Below are positions 10,734 through 23,380 of a stretch of DNA of 64,000 nucleotides, piece after piece. Origin of the DNA: Osedax fenrisi. Lineage: Eukaryota; Annelida; Polychaeta; Sabellida; Siboglinidae. Where the stretch lies: contig OZ025239.1 of NCBI GenBank assembly GCA_964019155.1, positions 7,660,964 to 7,724,963 on the forward strand. Direction: 5' to 3'. Below the pieces are notes generated by a model. The model saw nothing but the letters and a program-made list of their open reading frames with translations. It was not told where the DNA came from and searched no databases. The first letter of the stretch is position 1. The number at the start of each line of letters is the position of its first letter. A program made the position numbers and the translations under genes.

Positions 10734-13700
10734 CAGGCCCGTAGCCACGGGGGAGGCCTGCGGGGGCAAGGCCCCCCTGTGATCAGGTAGGCCCCTAAAA
10801 CTTGTTTCACATTAAGTTTCTTTCATATAGTATTTACTAGATATTCAATTATATTTATATTTTTATTTATAATTATATTTATATTATATTTATTTATTAG
10901 AATGTATGTATGATAGTTATATCAATTATAGTGAGGATCCAATTCAGTATTTATATTTTGATAAAATATTTTCTAAAATTATGGTAAATATTAAAAATAA
11001 ATTTTAATAATTTAATTGTAATTAATTAATAGTTACCCTATCATGAGCAAACAAATACAAACAACTATTTGGTTTTATAACTAAAATAGGAACAGACAAA
11101 TTAATAGATCACAGAATAGAAGTAACAGAATCAAATATCCAACCAACCCCAAACCTAAATATATAATAACCTAACACTACAAAATATGAAGAAACAAAAT
11201 TTTAATTATCATTCTTCTTATCTCGGAAATATTTGTCCTAAACGTACAAGTGGTAGATTACCCGGAACATCTTTTGGAAATAAAATAAGAAGATGTACCG
11301 ATAATATGTATACATATGTATACATATGTATACATATACCTATATATATATACAAAATAAAGCAAATTTAATTTATATCCATTTGCAGATTATAGTACTT
11401 TCACAGTAAGTGCACCATGGTTACTACAATTGGAATTCCGCAACGGAAAAAGAAAATGTTTTGATAAATAGTCCCAAATTGGGACTCCCAATCATGTGAT
11501 TTCTTCTATGAATCGCATAAAAGATTCAACTGTTGATTGAATGCACTCTTCTAAAAAGTATTCTTTTCAACTCTTCAATTATAGATCAGTACGAAATAAA
11601 GTTAATTTGATTACACAATTAATTATTGATTCTAAATTTTCTATATCTGCAATTACTGAGACCTGGCTAACTATTGATGATTCTGATCTAGCTTCCCAAC
11701 TGACCTCTGATTATTGTTAAGTATTAATACTAGAAATTGCTTGCTAATAGGTCTACATCACATCATCGTGTGGCCAAACTATGTTATTCTCATCTGAACT
11801 TAAGATAACAAACAGTTTTTTTCATCATCTATCCCATGTTTCTCTTCATATAAAATTCTGATCTGTAATATTCAGTTTCCATCATTATTTACCATTGTAA
11901 TATTACTTATCTACCGTTCACCTTCATCTAGCCTATTTCTTAGATGACCTTTTTTCTTTTTTAGAATCTTTCACATAAGTTAACAATGTTATACTTGGTG
12001 ATTTTAATATTCAAATTAACAATGCAAAATCATGCTTCCTTATCTCTGAATGAAATTATATTTAAGTATTCCATGACGCAACATGTTTGCTTTAATACTA
12101 ACACTAATAGTAATACTATTGACTTTGTTTTGTATTTATCTGATTCTAAATTAATTTTATATCCCTCAAAACTCTCTAATATCTATCACTTTGCCATATT
12201 ATTTGATTTGAACTTGAAGGTGATACAAATTAATCGATATTATATAGGTCGTTCTATATATATATAGTTCGTTTCGGAAAATCTCCTCTATTGATAAAAC
12301 AATGTGTATTAACTTTCTATTCCATCAACTTAACAACATTATATCTTTTGATTTGTCTACACTTTTTGATTATTTTAATTTGGCATTATCTCAGTCGCTT
12401 GATATTTCTGTACCCTCCATTACTCTTATCAACTGATTTATATAAGTTTCCCTGGTTTAATATTGAGTTTGTTAACTCGAGGCAACTTCTTCGTAGACTT
12501 CAATATAAATATGCATCGTCTAAACTTGAATTGATCTTATTGCCTGTAAAGTTTTGATCGCTTTATAAGAAAAAACTTTTCTCTACCAAATCTTCATACT
12601 TCACTGATATGCTCGGTATTTATGGAACATCTTCTAAGCAAGCTTATAAATTATTTTCCACCTTAGTAGGTAAAACGCAGACCAAGCATCTACCTGACCA
12701 ACCTGATTCAGTTATTTATTCCTTGTTTACCAATTATTCCAATACAAAATATATAGTATTATCAATGTACTTCCAGACATCAACTCAGCACGACTGAATC
12801 TCAATTTAACATCCACGTGGTAGAGTACTCTGAATCATTGGTCATGATATACACTTACCACACATGACTTTGTACTCTCTCCGATGACATCCTTGAAAAC
12901 TATTTCTCCACTTAATCCTATTTCACCTAATCTACTTTGTTCATTATCACCATATTTTATTGGAATTATCACTGAAATCATTCATAGAGCTCTTATATTA
13001 TCTATTGTTCCACACTCAATGAAATATTTATAGATTATTGAGATTTTAAAAAACTACTCTTGACCAATCTAATTTATCAAGTTATCATCTAATATCCCAG
13101 TTATCATCCATAACTAAGACCTCATAACGAGTTGTGGCCAATCAACTTATTAATTACATTAGTATCAATGCTATTATTGATAAATATAAAAATGCGTATC
13201 CTTCTCATCGTAGTACCGACACTGCCGGCAGTAAGGGCCCTTACTTTAATCATTAATGATATTGTCATATCTTTCGATAATAAAGCCCATGCTATCTCGT
13301 ACTACTATACTTGTATAGTGCTTTTGATACTTTCAACACACTATTATTTCCATTAGACTTAATGAAATTAATTTACATGGTCATTTCCACAATTTGTTTA
13401 TGTATTATGTTTCATCTAGAACATCTTCGGTGAAGATTAACACCTCTTTATCTCCTACGTATGTTAACATATATGTATACATGGTATTACAGTGGAATAA
13501 TTCCACAAGGATCTGTTCTTGGCCCTATATTGTTCATTATTTATATTCTTTCTATAAATTAAATGTTTCACAAATATCCTAATATCATAATATTAACTAT
13601 TATCTTTATGCCGATGATCTTCATATATATAGAAATTTCCTAGTTCTAGTGATTCTAGTCTGATTCAAATGTCTATGTTTAATTGTATTACTTATCTCAC

Positions 13701-14808
13701 TCATTTGTTCTCTCATAACTCCATTTCCTTAAATATGACTAAAACTGTTACTAGCATATTCTCTAGACATAGTTCTCCTCTATCAATCACTAATCATTTT
13801 CAACTATATCTTCCAACTTAATAATTTATAACAACCATCGGTTTCACTCTCTCCCCTAGACTTCTCTCCACAAATTAATAATATGATATTCACTACTAAT
13901 TATTTTCTATATAATATTAGAAAATATCGTTATAAGCTTACCTTTGCCATGACTAAATGTTTAATTCACTCGCTTGTATTCAGTAGACATATCTATTGCT
14001 GTTCAATATTGTATAATTTACCTGTTAACCTAATGTATAAACTCAAGCGTATTCAATGTCGTGCTATACGTGTATTATTTAAACTAAACTTTGACTCAAT
14101 AGTAAATATATCTGATTTACTGAGATCAATAGGCTGGCTTAAGTTTAGATATATTTGTAAACACGGGTTATTGTGTATTGCGCATAAGGCTATACACCTC
14201 GGATTTCCTGAATATCTAACTCAATCTATTATTATTCAGAGTTATAACAGATCTAGTCGGAAGTTCTATATCATGAAATTGGTGCAACGCTCAACATATT
14301 TGACCTACTAATACTAGGCTAGTATAAATCAGATGTCTTGGTTTTTGCTCCGAAAAGCTTGAATTCACTGCTATATGATATTCGCTGTACTACATCGCTT
14401 TCATTGTTTAAGGGTCCTCATAAATCATTGTAATTCGTCTATTTTGTTATAATTTTTAAAATTTATTTTAGTTTTTGTTTTTTATTATCTAATGACGCCT
14501 ATAATCTCCATGTGTTTTTGAAATCATAATAAACTATATTTTATTTTTTATATTTTATTATATGCATATAAAGTTATATTTATGTAGTGTATAATATACA
14601 CACACGTTGTATACCCTGTGTAATTCACATTGTTCATCAATATAAGTAATATAGTATACTAGTAAATTGATATTAAAGTAAACTGATATTATAACTAGTA
14701 TGTTAGTTTATAATCTAGTTTAAAATATATATATTCATTACATTTTAGTCTTACAATTTGTTGGGGCCTTTCCCCCCTCCCTGGTATACATGTCTGGCTA
14801 CGGGCCTG
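10734..14808. mobile_element. hAT-type DNA transposon carrying a nested LINE
   Basis: The left end at 10,734 reads CAGGCCCGTAGCCA, followed by a G-rich run and aaggccccc. The right end at 14,808 is its reverse complement (TGGCTACGGGCCTG), again with a C-rich run and ggggcctt inside. The flanking octamers are gtcccctc (10,726-10,733) and gtaccctc (14,809-14,816), identical at 7 of 8 positions. An 8-bp target duplication and CAG..CTG ends are hAT hallmarks. No hAT transposase frame is visible, so the element is non-autonomous or its body was replaced. Most of its length is a dead LINE (11,565-14,435). The outer parts (10,800-11,400 and 14,440-14,760) are A+T-rich. A 61-codon frame at 11,186-11,371 has no recognised match. 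Confidence 0.75.
11565..14435 (+). pseudogene. CR1/L2-like LINE ORF2 (endonuclease-reverse transcriptase), inactivated
   Basis: Almost the whole ORF2 can be followed through many frameshifts. Endonuclease: LNYRSVRNKVNLI at about 11,573, AITETWLT at about 11,650, IYRSPSSSLF at about 11,910, VILGDFNIQINNA at about 11,985, then QHVCFNTNTNSNTIDFVL. Linker: YFTDMLGIYGTSSKQAYKLF at about 12,600. Reverse transcriptase: VVANQLINYIS..IIDKYKNAYPSHRST at about 13,130, then IPQGSVLGPILFIIY at about 13,500 and YADDLHIY at about 13,605. C-terminus: SLVFSRHIYCCSILYNLP and KLKRIQCRAIRVLFKL at 13,883-14,311, ending FAPKSLNSLLYDI..SLSLFKG near 14,415. This is the domain order and motif set of CR1/L2-clade LINEs. 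Numerous stops make it non-functional. It is nested inside the hAT element. Confidence 0.9.
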
Positions 14809-17690
14809 GTACCCTCTACACTTAGTCATGCCGTGAAGTATTGTAGTGATTGTATTACCCTTACTTTATTTATAAATAAATAATTAAAAAAGATCTTAAT
14901 AATAAGTGTCAACTTTGCATTCAATAAGTGAATATTTTTATTAATAACTTATTCTTCATTTGTTATATTGAATGTTATATCTAAAGATATTCATAATGGT
15001 AATGTATGCGCTATTGACTTCAATAAATACACCTCTATAATATTAACATTACATATATCTAATTCTTAAGAAGTAATATATGATATTCCTTAATATTATC
15101 AAATATATATATATAACTTGATATGATATGATATGCCTTCACTCATTATAGATGAGGTTATTTGTAGTAAATATCATTTTTAAAACTCTAGAATATACTT
15201 CATAGAATAGAAACTATATAATCTAAATTCTGTATTTTGTAATCATTTTTTGTTAACTTATAATGTGTAGGTATCCTTCCTAGATATTTTTCATTGAATT
15301 CTACAAATTTCTATATTCTAATTATCTGCATATTTATTTTCACCAACATAATTTTATTTATTTTTTCTAATCTAATATTATTTCTATCTTTTTATTAGGC
15401 AAATAATGAAATCTCTAATCACTAATCTCCTAAATATTAATGATCTATCAGATAAGTATTTCCGAACTATACTAAGAATCCCTCAAGGTGAATTTATCTC
15501 CCTAAGTGTAATTTATACTATTATTTATATGTGAAGTACTAGGTTTACAACTTGACTAACCAGAGATAAATAGCTCACATTAAAATATGATATGATAGTG
15601 ATAGAGACATAACTACATATAACTAATATTCAGATTTATGTTGGTTTAACAAGTATCTATTACCCATTAACATTAATAATACAGAGATCTAATATATGTA
15701 AATTGAGAAAAAATCAAATTTTAAAGGTCAACAAAAAATAATTAAATAATTCATAATAAATAAATATATTATACAAATTTATCTTATTATGACTCATATT
15801 ATTGTCAGGTGGGTTTTCCAGATATATTATAATATTATGCATAGTTTATAGCAATCAGTTTATGTAAAGTGTAAATTATCTAGATAAAATATCAAATAAG
15901 TAAAATATTAGATACAAATTTAAACCACTCATTAAAGTTTTTATAATAAAATTGATTAGGTTGTTATATTTTAATATTTATATCAAAATAGCACTTACAT
16001 TATATCTAAATTAATCTTTAGATGTGATTATGATATTGATGTAGGCACTAATATAGTTGTTTAATAATTCAGATAAAGATCTATGGATAGATTAAGAATT
16101 AAAGTTTTTATTTACTTATATTATAATAATTTTATTTCTTTTATTAATTAATAATAATTTATTATAATAAATACTAATTATATAATTTGATACATTTAGG
16201 ATGAAAGTACGAATGAAAATAAATTAAAGTGCACAGAACTGTGATCTATGAATATAATCCATTTACAATTAAGAATATATTAAGTAAATTAATTAAGTAT
16301 TTTATATAATTTAAAAAATAATCTAAATTAACTTATTTCATTTTTTTATACTCAGAAAAATGTTATAGTAAAATAAAGCGTTTACATTTCAATTAAAACA
16401 CTAATGTTAAATATATTTTTTAAATATGGATACAATTTTTTAATATCTAAAAATGTTGAGATGATAATTTAAATTTAAACTAATTTATATAATCATGTTA
16501 GGTATAAGTAAATAACAAATTTATAGAATAATAAATTTATTAAATTATAAATTCCCAAACATTGATTTTTAAATAAATATGTCAAAGTTCATATAATTTA
16601 ACATTATCAGCATAAGTATTATTGGAATTCATTATTAAATATTAATTAAAAATCAATTATACGAGATATATAATATAAGAAAATAACAATAATAGTTTCG
16701 TAAATATAGCATCGTTTTACAGCTCAATTTTCATCAATATTCAGTATATGTAGATCAGAAGCTTCCTATAAATATATTGTTATTATTACGTCATTAATTT
16801 AATAATATTCATTAAAAATAATGTGAATTTTTTTAAAAACAAAATATTATATATATTAATGAATAATGAAATAATATCAAATTAATTAAAAATATTATAA
16901 CTATTTGATTTAAAATATTATATATATTAATGAATAATGAAATAATATCAAATTAATTAAAAATATTATAACTATTTGATTATAAATCTAATACAATAAT
17001 GTTATTATTTAAGTATTTTCTTTGAAATTTAGAAAGTATGATTATTTTTATTTTAAAAATAATAAAAAAATATCAATGGTAATTATTAAAAATAATATAA
17101 TTATTTGCTAATATATTACCTAATGGTGAGAGAAGTTATTGTGAACGTTAAAAATATTTTAAAAACTTATATAGCTATCAAAAAAAATTAAAATGCAGAA
17201 AATTTAATTATAAGAATGATGATTATTTATTATCCATTAGTAATAACAAATTAAATTTGTTTAATAGTTATCGAAAAAAAATGTGCTTTACATTATTTTT
17301 CAGATAAGTATTAAATAAATGTGAAGTAAATATAATATATAATGTATCTGATTAAATATATAATATTTTAAAACATTGCCTGTAACTGAGCTAGTATATA
17401 CGATATATCGACTACATTACCCAAATAGGAGTATTTCATCTAAATTAAACAGACAATTTTATTAAGTGGGAAATAGATTGAATAATAATAATACTTTAAT
17501 TGTAAATCCTTAACATTTTTGTATCAATCCATAACCTTAATTATTTTTCATATGAATGGGTTGATGAAAACAAATATAGATGTAATATTATTTTTAATGT
17601 AAATTCACTTATTTTTAAAAATAACAACCATTCTATACAATATATTAACACTTATAAATCTATAGATTATCTAATAATCATATGGTGGGT
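14809..17690. other. A+T-rich gene-free region
   Basis: No coding island is seen. A 71-bp tandem duplication lies at 16,841-16,982. Confidence 0.65.
16841..16982. repeat. 71-bp unit, two near-identical tandem copies
   Basis: The block beginning aaaatattatatatattaat at 16,841 repeats from 16,912 without visible change over its length. This is a recent local duplication. Confidence 0.9.
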
Positions 17691-19018
17691 GGGTTTTATG
17701 TTTTCAGTTTATACATTCTAGTTATTGACTTTTTACTAGCTTTATCAACCGAGCATATATGATTGCATGTATGTCAAGTAGACTAAAGTACGTATTACAA
17801 ATAGATATTAACCAGGTCATATTTCCATATCGACTGCATTCTTAACGATATATAGAGGTTTTTTTTTTAACTTCAGGATTCAGCTTCAGTATTACAAATA
17901 GATATTAACTAGGGTCATATTTCCATATCGACTGCATTCTTAACGATATATACAGGTTTTTTTTTTAACTTCAGGATTCAGCTTCAGAATTTCGTAGAAT
18001 CACCATTGTATACCTGCACACACACATATATATATATATAGTGTATATATATACAATAAAGTGGGTATGAGAATATTAAAAGGGACGTAATAGATGTATA
18101 AAAATATAGAAAGATGGTAGGAATATTATACAGAGGCAGACTCATTAGAAATGTGTGAAATAAACTACACGACTGCAGTATGACAGGGAGGTGTATGTAT
18201 ATATTACGTATTATGCATAGATTAAAGTTCACGCGGATGACCTATAGGCTATAGCGATATGTAAGAGGTCATACGCGGTTACTAACGGCATTACATAGAT
18301 GTCATGTAGATAGGTAACCATGTATGCTTGCCATGTTGTTACTTTTTGATGTATATCTTCTTCAATATTTGCTATGCTTCTTCAATAACAGTTTGTACAT
18401 TTGAGTTATTGACCTTTTAGTAGCTTTAGAGTCTGAGTCCATATCTCTACGTATATTGTTTACGTTATATTTTATGTGCTTTATAAAAATAGTATAATGT
18501 TTACCTTTGTTATAATAAAAAAATAATGATTAATTCTAGATAAAATATAAGATATAATTATTATTAATACAACATATAGTTTTCATAATATTTATTATAC
18601 TTTTATCTATAGATTAATCTTTATCTAATCTTTATCTATAAACATATCTTATAAAAAATAAGTGATAAAACATTTCGTGATATTAATTATATATATAACT
18701 ACGAAGTATAAGTAGTGGACAGAAACCTATAAACGTTCTAGAAGTCCCTTTTTGTCAGCATGCCAACAGTTTAGTTATCACATTATTCCATATTGCTCCG
18801 TGTCCTTCAACATATCGATGTTCTCCAGTATATCTTCTGAAGATTCAGTAATGCGAATCCTTTCTCTTAAGCAATGTTCTTATATAACTCTAATAAACAG
18901 TATATATTTCAATGGGAGGTTTAATGTATGATTCCACGATGAACCCATGTTCCGTCGTCATCGAATTATACACTAGATTATCGGCGGGGTATTCATCGAT
19001 TGATCCGTGATTTTACAT
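17690..19018 (-). pseudogene. old RNF37/UBOX5 N-terminus-like module, degenerate
   Basis: The minus strand from 19,018 to about 18,892 reads SIDEYPADNLVYNSMTTEH then GFIVESYIKPPIEIY before a stop. It matches the C modules in the array at 24.5, 31.7, 37.3 and 41.6 kb and the RNF37 pattern D.Y...NL(I/V)S....GF..E..IKPP. Further along the strand are parts of the E module: complements of about 18,700-18,740 and 18,380-18,440, the acceptor-like gtgtgtgcag then gtatac at about 18,010, an LKLNPEV segment, and the ggttgataaagctag block (complement of about 17,715-17,756). It therefore has the same order as the array but is much more diverged, and looks like the ancestral type. It is not intact: frames are broken and no U-box was found. 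Confidence 0.6.
17794..17988. repeat. 97-bp tandem duplication
   Basis: The blocks starting attacaaatagatattaac at 17,794 and 17,891 are nearly identical. On the minus strand they duplicate the LKLNPEV part of the RNF37-like module. Confidence 0.88.
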
Positions 19019-21739
19019 ATTTAAAATCTAATCTGTATGATATTAGCAATCTGTATCTGGTTTTTATATTTTTTGTAAAGTTTGAATTTTAGTAACGGCT
19101 TTCTTTCACCCGGCAATGTTGCGAGAGAAAAAACACATAAATGTAATATTATATAAGAAAAAATATATAGATATATATATATAAATTAATATATATGTAT
19201 ATATATATAAATATAAACAACATTTAATGTATTACGTAGACCATAACGAAATCAATAGAATTTTTTAAATTAGAGATTATTACATTTTTAATTTGTATAA
19301 AATAGAAATGTGATTAAATAGTAAAAATAATGTTTTATTATAATAATGTTCATTTTTAATAGTGATATTAAAACATTGTATTGCTTTGAATGAACCAAAA
19401 CTTCTGAACTAATGTTGCGAACATTATTCTTGAAATATTTTTTCTAAATTTGAATACATTGAATATAATTCCTATATAATGAGTCTTCCCATAACACCAA
19501 CTTCTCAATTTTATTTCATAGGGTTCCCTTAATTCATTGAGATGAGTTATTTACGCTACTTTAAAAAATATATATATTTAATAAATAATAAATTTGTATT
19601 TGACAATATTACTAATTATATTAATAATTAAATTAAATATTTCAATTATATATCATTTATATTACTTAATATGTTATTAATAACATTTTTATATTATATT
19701 TGACTAAATATTTACATTTATAATGATAAACACATTACCAGATACCAGATAATTATACTGTATATATTATAATGTATATTTTTAATCTTTCTATGTATTA
19801 TAATTTATCTCTATAATAATCTCTTTTAGATATATTATATATAATTATGATTTATATATATTGATCAATTATAATTAATATACAGAATTTTAGATTTATA
19901 ACTTTTAGTTATAATATCAAGTATATATAACTATAATATAATTAATGTATAATATTAATTGTAAAACTTATAAATTTATGATTCTAAGTGTTTTAATAAT
20001 AAATATTATTTATATATTAATCTTAAAATATAGATGTTAAATATACTATTAAATATTAATAATAATATTATTAATAGATTGTTGAATATGTATTGCATTA
20101 CCTTTTATTTAAGCAGGAGGAATTATACCGTGACCTTTCATTTCTTTCTTGTTATTTAGAAATACGTATTTTCTTCTTAGGTAAGCTGTACAAATAGTGA
20201 ATTATTAATATAGGTTGTGTATCAAGTATTAGGTAAGTGCTGTGGTTTGTATGTAGTTTATCTGTCAGATGGCTATTTTATTGATATTTTAGATTTACAT
20301 ATCATTGAAATGATATAAGATTTAGTTCTATCTATATAGTTTGAATAGTTTCTATATTATTGAGATAAGGTATTTAATGTGGACATATTGACCTGTATAT
20401 TATTATATTTGCTTATATAATTTTCTTATCTGGTCTATTATTTCTGATGTTTAGATATTTATTTCTAATAAAATCTTTATTATTTAATGGTGTTAAGACA
20501 ATGAGTACTCAATATGCGTTGTACTTAGTGGGACAGCTGTAGTAATGATTGGATATTAATATATATTTTATTAGTATCGGTTGAGAACAATTATTATATG
20601 AAGATATAGGATATATTTTTAATAATCGCTACATTCCCATTGCATAATGAAAAAATGTTACTTACCAGTTCAAAAGAAGTTAATAACTCTGATGATATTT
20701 ATATCATAGTCTTAAGATTTGTGAATCCATCCATAATGATTATATATCTTTATATGTTCTCTTATTAGTAGCATCCGTACGCATTTCATATAAGGCAATC
20801 GATGATTTACTATTTAGTAATGTTCCTGGGTCTTAAAATATTAAATTAATCAAATATATAATAAATATTTAATTTTGAAATTTCAAGGGTATTTTAGTAA
20901 ATATTAATATATTAAAAAATAAATTAAATATTAATAAATATTAAAATATTAAAAATTCCTACGGATATTAAAAAAAACTGAATTTAGGTTAATCATTTTA
21001 GATACATTATTAATGAATTAATACCATATTTAAAATAGATATATAAATGATATTATAAATCTAAACCTTGGGTTTTTACATATATCCATGAAGTATTTCT
21101 TTTAGTTGAGTCATTAGATCATGAATATAATAACAATGTCAGATAATTAATATTCTTTCAAAAATAATTAATGAAGAAAAAAATTATAATTTTATAATAA
21201 CAAATAGTATTAAGAATTTTATTATAAGTACAGTTCATATAATAATCTATTTTATCATAATAATCCTAGTAAAAATTGCAAATATTAATATATAATAGAA
21301 GAAACAATATCATTATATATAATATTATATATTATTACTTGTTTTATGTGATAATTTGCTATCAGTTGTTATTAAACTATGGGTCATGAGTCATGACTCA
21401 TGACTAAGCCGAGTTAATATGGGCTCAAATACAAAATAAAATCAAAAAGACAAAAAAAATTATTTTATGCTTTTTATTTTAGGATTTTTGATTTTAATAA
21501 TTACATTTAAATTATAGGTATATTTTTTAAATAATTAAAAATATACAAGTCATATACAACATACAATACAGATATTATTCAATATAAATCATTTTAAAAA
21601 TTAGAATAATTTTCAAATTTGTTTTGCGAAGTATAATTATTTCTTATTATTTATATGTTTAAAAATGAAAATATATATTATTGAATATTTTATATTAACA
21701 TGCTTATTATATAAAAAATATATATAATTAAATATATGA
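19019..21739. other. A+T-rich gene-free region upstream of the array
   Basis: No recognisable gene. There are short (TA)n stretches and long A/T runs. A direct-repeat palindrome gtcatgagtcatgactcatgac lies near 21,385. Confidence 0.6.
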
Positions 21740-22030
21740 TTTATTCACCCGGCTACTATCATTATATCTGATTGCAACGAGACAATCGTTAAACCCCAAA
21801 CGAAATACGACATCAATCGGCTCGTGTTCTACAATTTGATGGACCTATCCACGAAGCATGGCTACAGCGGAGACCCGACCGTAGCCCTTATGCTCGAGTA
21901 CCTCGATAGCAACCATTCCGTAAAGACTGACGACGAACGAGAATACAACATAGGACTGATAGACTTCATGAGAAGACGACTAGATTACGCGAATTCGGAT
22001 GAAAAAGAATTTGGAACCTCGTCGATGTGA
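21740..22030 (+). CDS. module A copy 1: acidic protein of unknown function, longest version
   Basis: The frame is open from just after a TGA at 21,737. It has a 28-codon 5' part missing from other copies (HPATIIISDCNE, VKPQTKYDINRL), then the common part VFYNLMDLSTKHGYSGD, ALMLEYLDSN, DDEREYNIG and DFMRRRLDYANSDEKEFG. A 12-base deletion relative to the other copies removes SDEEI and the frame ends early at TGA 22,028-22,030. The common part is GC-richer than its surroundings, so it derives from a real gene or a retroelement gag. I do not recognise a domain. The first in-frame ATG of the common part is its sixth codon. Confidence 0.5.
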   Translation, partial: FIHPATIIISDCNETIVKPQTKYDINRLVFYNLMDLSTKHGYSGDPTVALMLEYLDSNHSVKTDDEREYNIGLIDFMRRRLDYANSDEKEFGTSSM

Positions 22031-22045
22031 ACAGTGGAAAGTGTT

Positions 22046-22165
22046 AATGTGTACACAGGGTTAGTCACTAACACTGTTAGTGTATGGACAGTGTTAGTGC
22101 ACTAACACATGTGTGGACTTTTTATTTCAACACCTTATACCAATCGGCCCTTTTTAGGGCCACCC
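22046..22165. repeat. cluster of short palindromes after module A
   Basis: Downstream of A1 are actaacactgttagt (inverted around a central base), the perfect 18-bp palindrome gtgttagtgcactaacac at 22,091-22,108, and the hairpin ggccctttttagggcc at about 22,147-22,162. The same cluster follows A2 (palindrome 23,661-23,678), A3 (30,851-30,868), A4 (34,824-34,841), A5 (36,394-36,411) and A6 (40,357-40,374, with the ggccc hairpin deleted). It may be the end of an old transposon or a structured 3' UTR. Confidence 0.7.
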
Positions 22166-22435
22166 AAATCCAACAATGTTTATAGTTTCATTTATACTTA
22201 TAATTACTATTAATCAACGATTAAATAATACATAACTTCTATTGGTACCTCGTCTAAAGCGACGAAAACTATAATATCGTATCTTCTAATATCAGTAATT
22301 TTATTCAGTATATATATAAGTAACCAAGCAATTCATTTAATGTGCATGTATACTCTACATTCAATAGTAATAGATATTGTGTACATTACGTACTAGTAAT
22401 AATAATATATTTTTTATGAAGTTTCTGTAGGGGAC
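22166..22435. other. A-to-B/C spacer (recurs after every A)
   Basis: A+T-rich spacer with the landmarks ggtacctcgtctaaagcgacg and ttatgaagtttctgtagg. It recurs after every A module, in full or in part, and then forks. After ctgtagg, copies continue either as ggacgtgaggg into module B or as aataatacaaaac into module C. It shows no coding signal. Confidence 0.6.
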
Positions 22436-22581
22436 GTGAGGGGGTTTTGGTCAACTAATATTGGTCACTATATTACTTATTTAATATATAAATATATAAT
22501 TTATTATAATAATTAATTAAATAGGTAATTTTAAAAATACTATATAATCTACACTACATACTAAATAATAGACCAAATGTC

Positions 22582-23120
22582 ATTTTCCAAAAAGTTCAAA
22601 AATACCCAAATATAAGGCGTATCAGTCCAGCATATGGGAAAACCTGTACGAAATGTGGAAGAAAAAATCACTTTAAAATAATGTGTAAGTCGAAGGTAAC
22701 GGAAAAAGTGCCAAGTGTATTTACGATAAGCATGAATGTAAATAACGTAAAGACAATAGACCAATTACCAAAGTGTGAAACTATTACACTCACAACAGAG
22801 TGGGGAACTCTGATAAAATTCCAGATAGACAACGGAGCGGCAGTAAACATAATACCAATATCAGCTAACGTTATATGGTGTTACAAGCATGGATTCCTTA
22901 TTGGTGTGCTATTAAACGCGGAATTCAACAGATACTTTAATTTGGAGACCCCTTTCGATTTTAATAATACCAATATCAATCTATGAAACAGCTAGCAAAG
23001 ATTACAAACACAAAGAGATAAAACCCTCAACAACGAAATACATCACAGCATTTGGAGGAACAAACTGGAATGTAAGAGGTGAAAGGATAATAGTTCAACG
23101 AAGAAATAAAAAATGTTTGT
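22582..23120 (+). pseudogene. module B copy 1: Ty3/gypsy gag zinc knuckle and protease fragment
   Basis: The frame is open to 22,986. It encodes a CCHC zinc knuckle (CTKCGRKNHFKIMC, 22,645-22,686), the end of gag, and a retropepsin active-site block IKFQIDNGAAVNIIPIS. The family motif is D(T/S)G; here it is DNG, so the protease should be inactive. A 100-bp insertion (22,864-22,963), flanked by a 15-bp direct repeat ATAATACCAATATCA, splits the protease. The frame resumes shifted after it with SIYETASKDYKHKEIKPS and ITAFGGTNWNVRGE. The module stops near 23,120, before any reverse transcriptase. It is a dead fragment carried by segmental duplication, described here only as found. Confidence 0.85.
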
Positions 23121-23380
23121 AAATATTGTTAAAATTAATCATCTAAAATTAGCTTAAAATTGAAAATTTAATATCAGGATTTGCAAATAAAGTAAATGCT
23201 TTTAATACTTTTATTTTACTTAATTTAGGAAATACTTATTACAACATTATTATATAAAGAATATATATAATTAAATATATGATAGAATTTTATAATCAAT
23301 ATCTCTCAATATATCCAATTATAATAATTATTATGAATAATACAAACAAATTATGATAATATAAATGATTTAATCGGCTG

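Noticed and set aside
22561..22850. Minus-strand 67- and 60-codon frames opposite module B (also opposite copies 2 and 4)
   Set aside because: They lie opposite the gag zinc knuckle and protease, whose identity is clear. They are antisense by-products.
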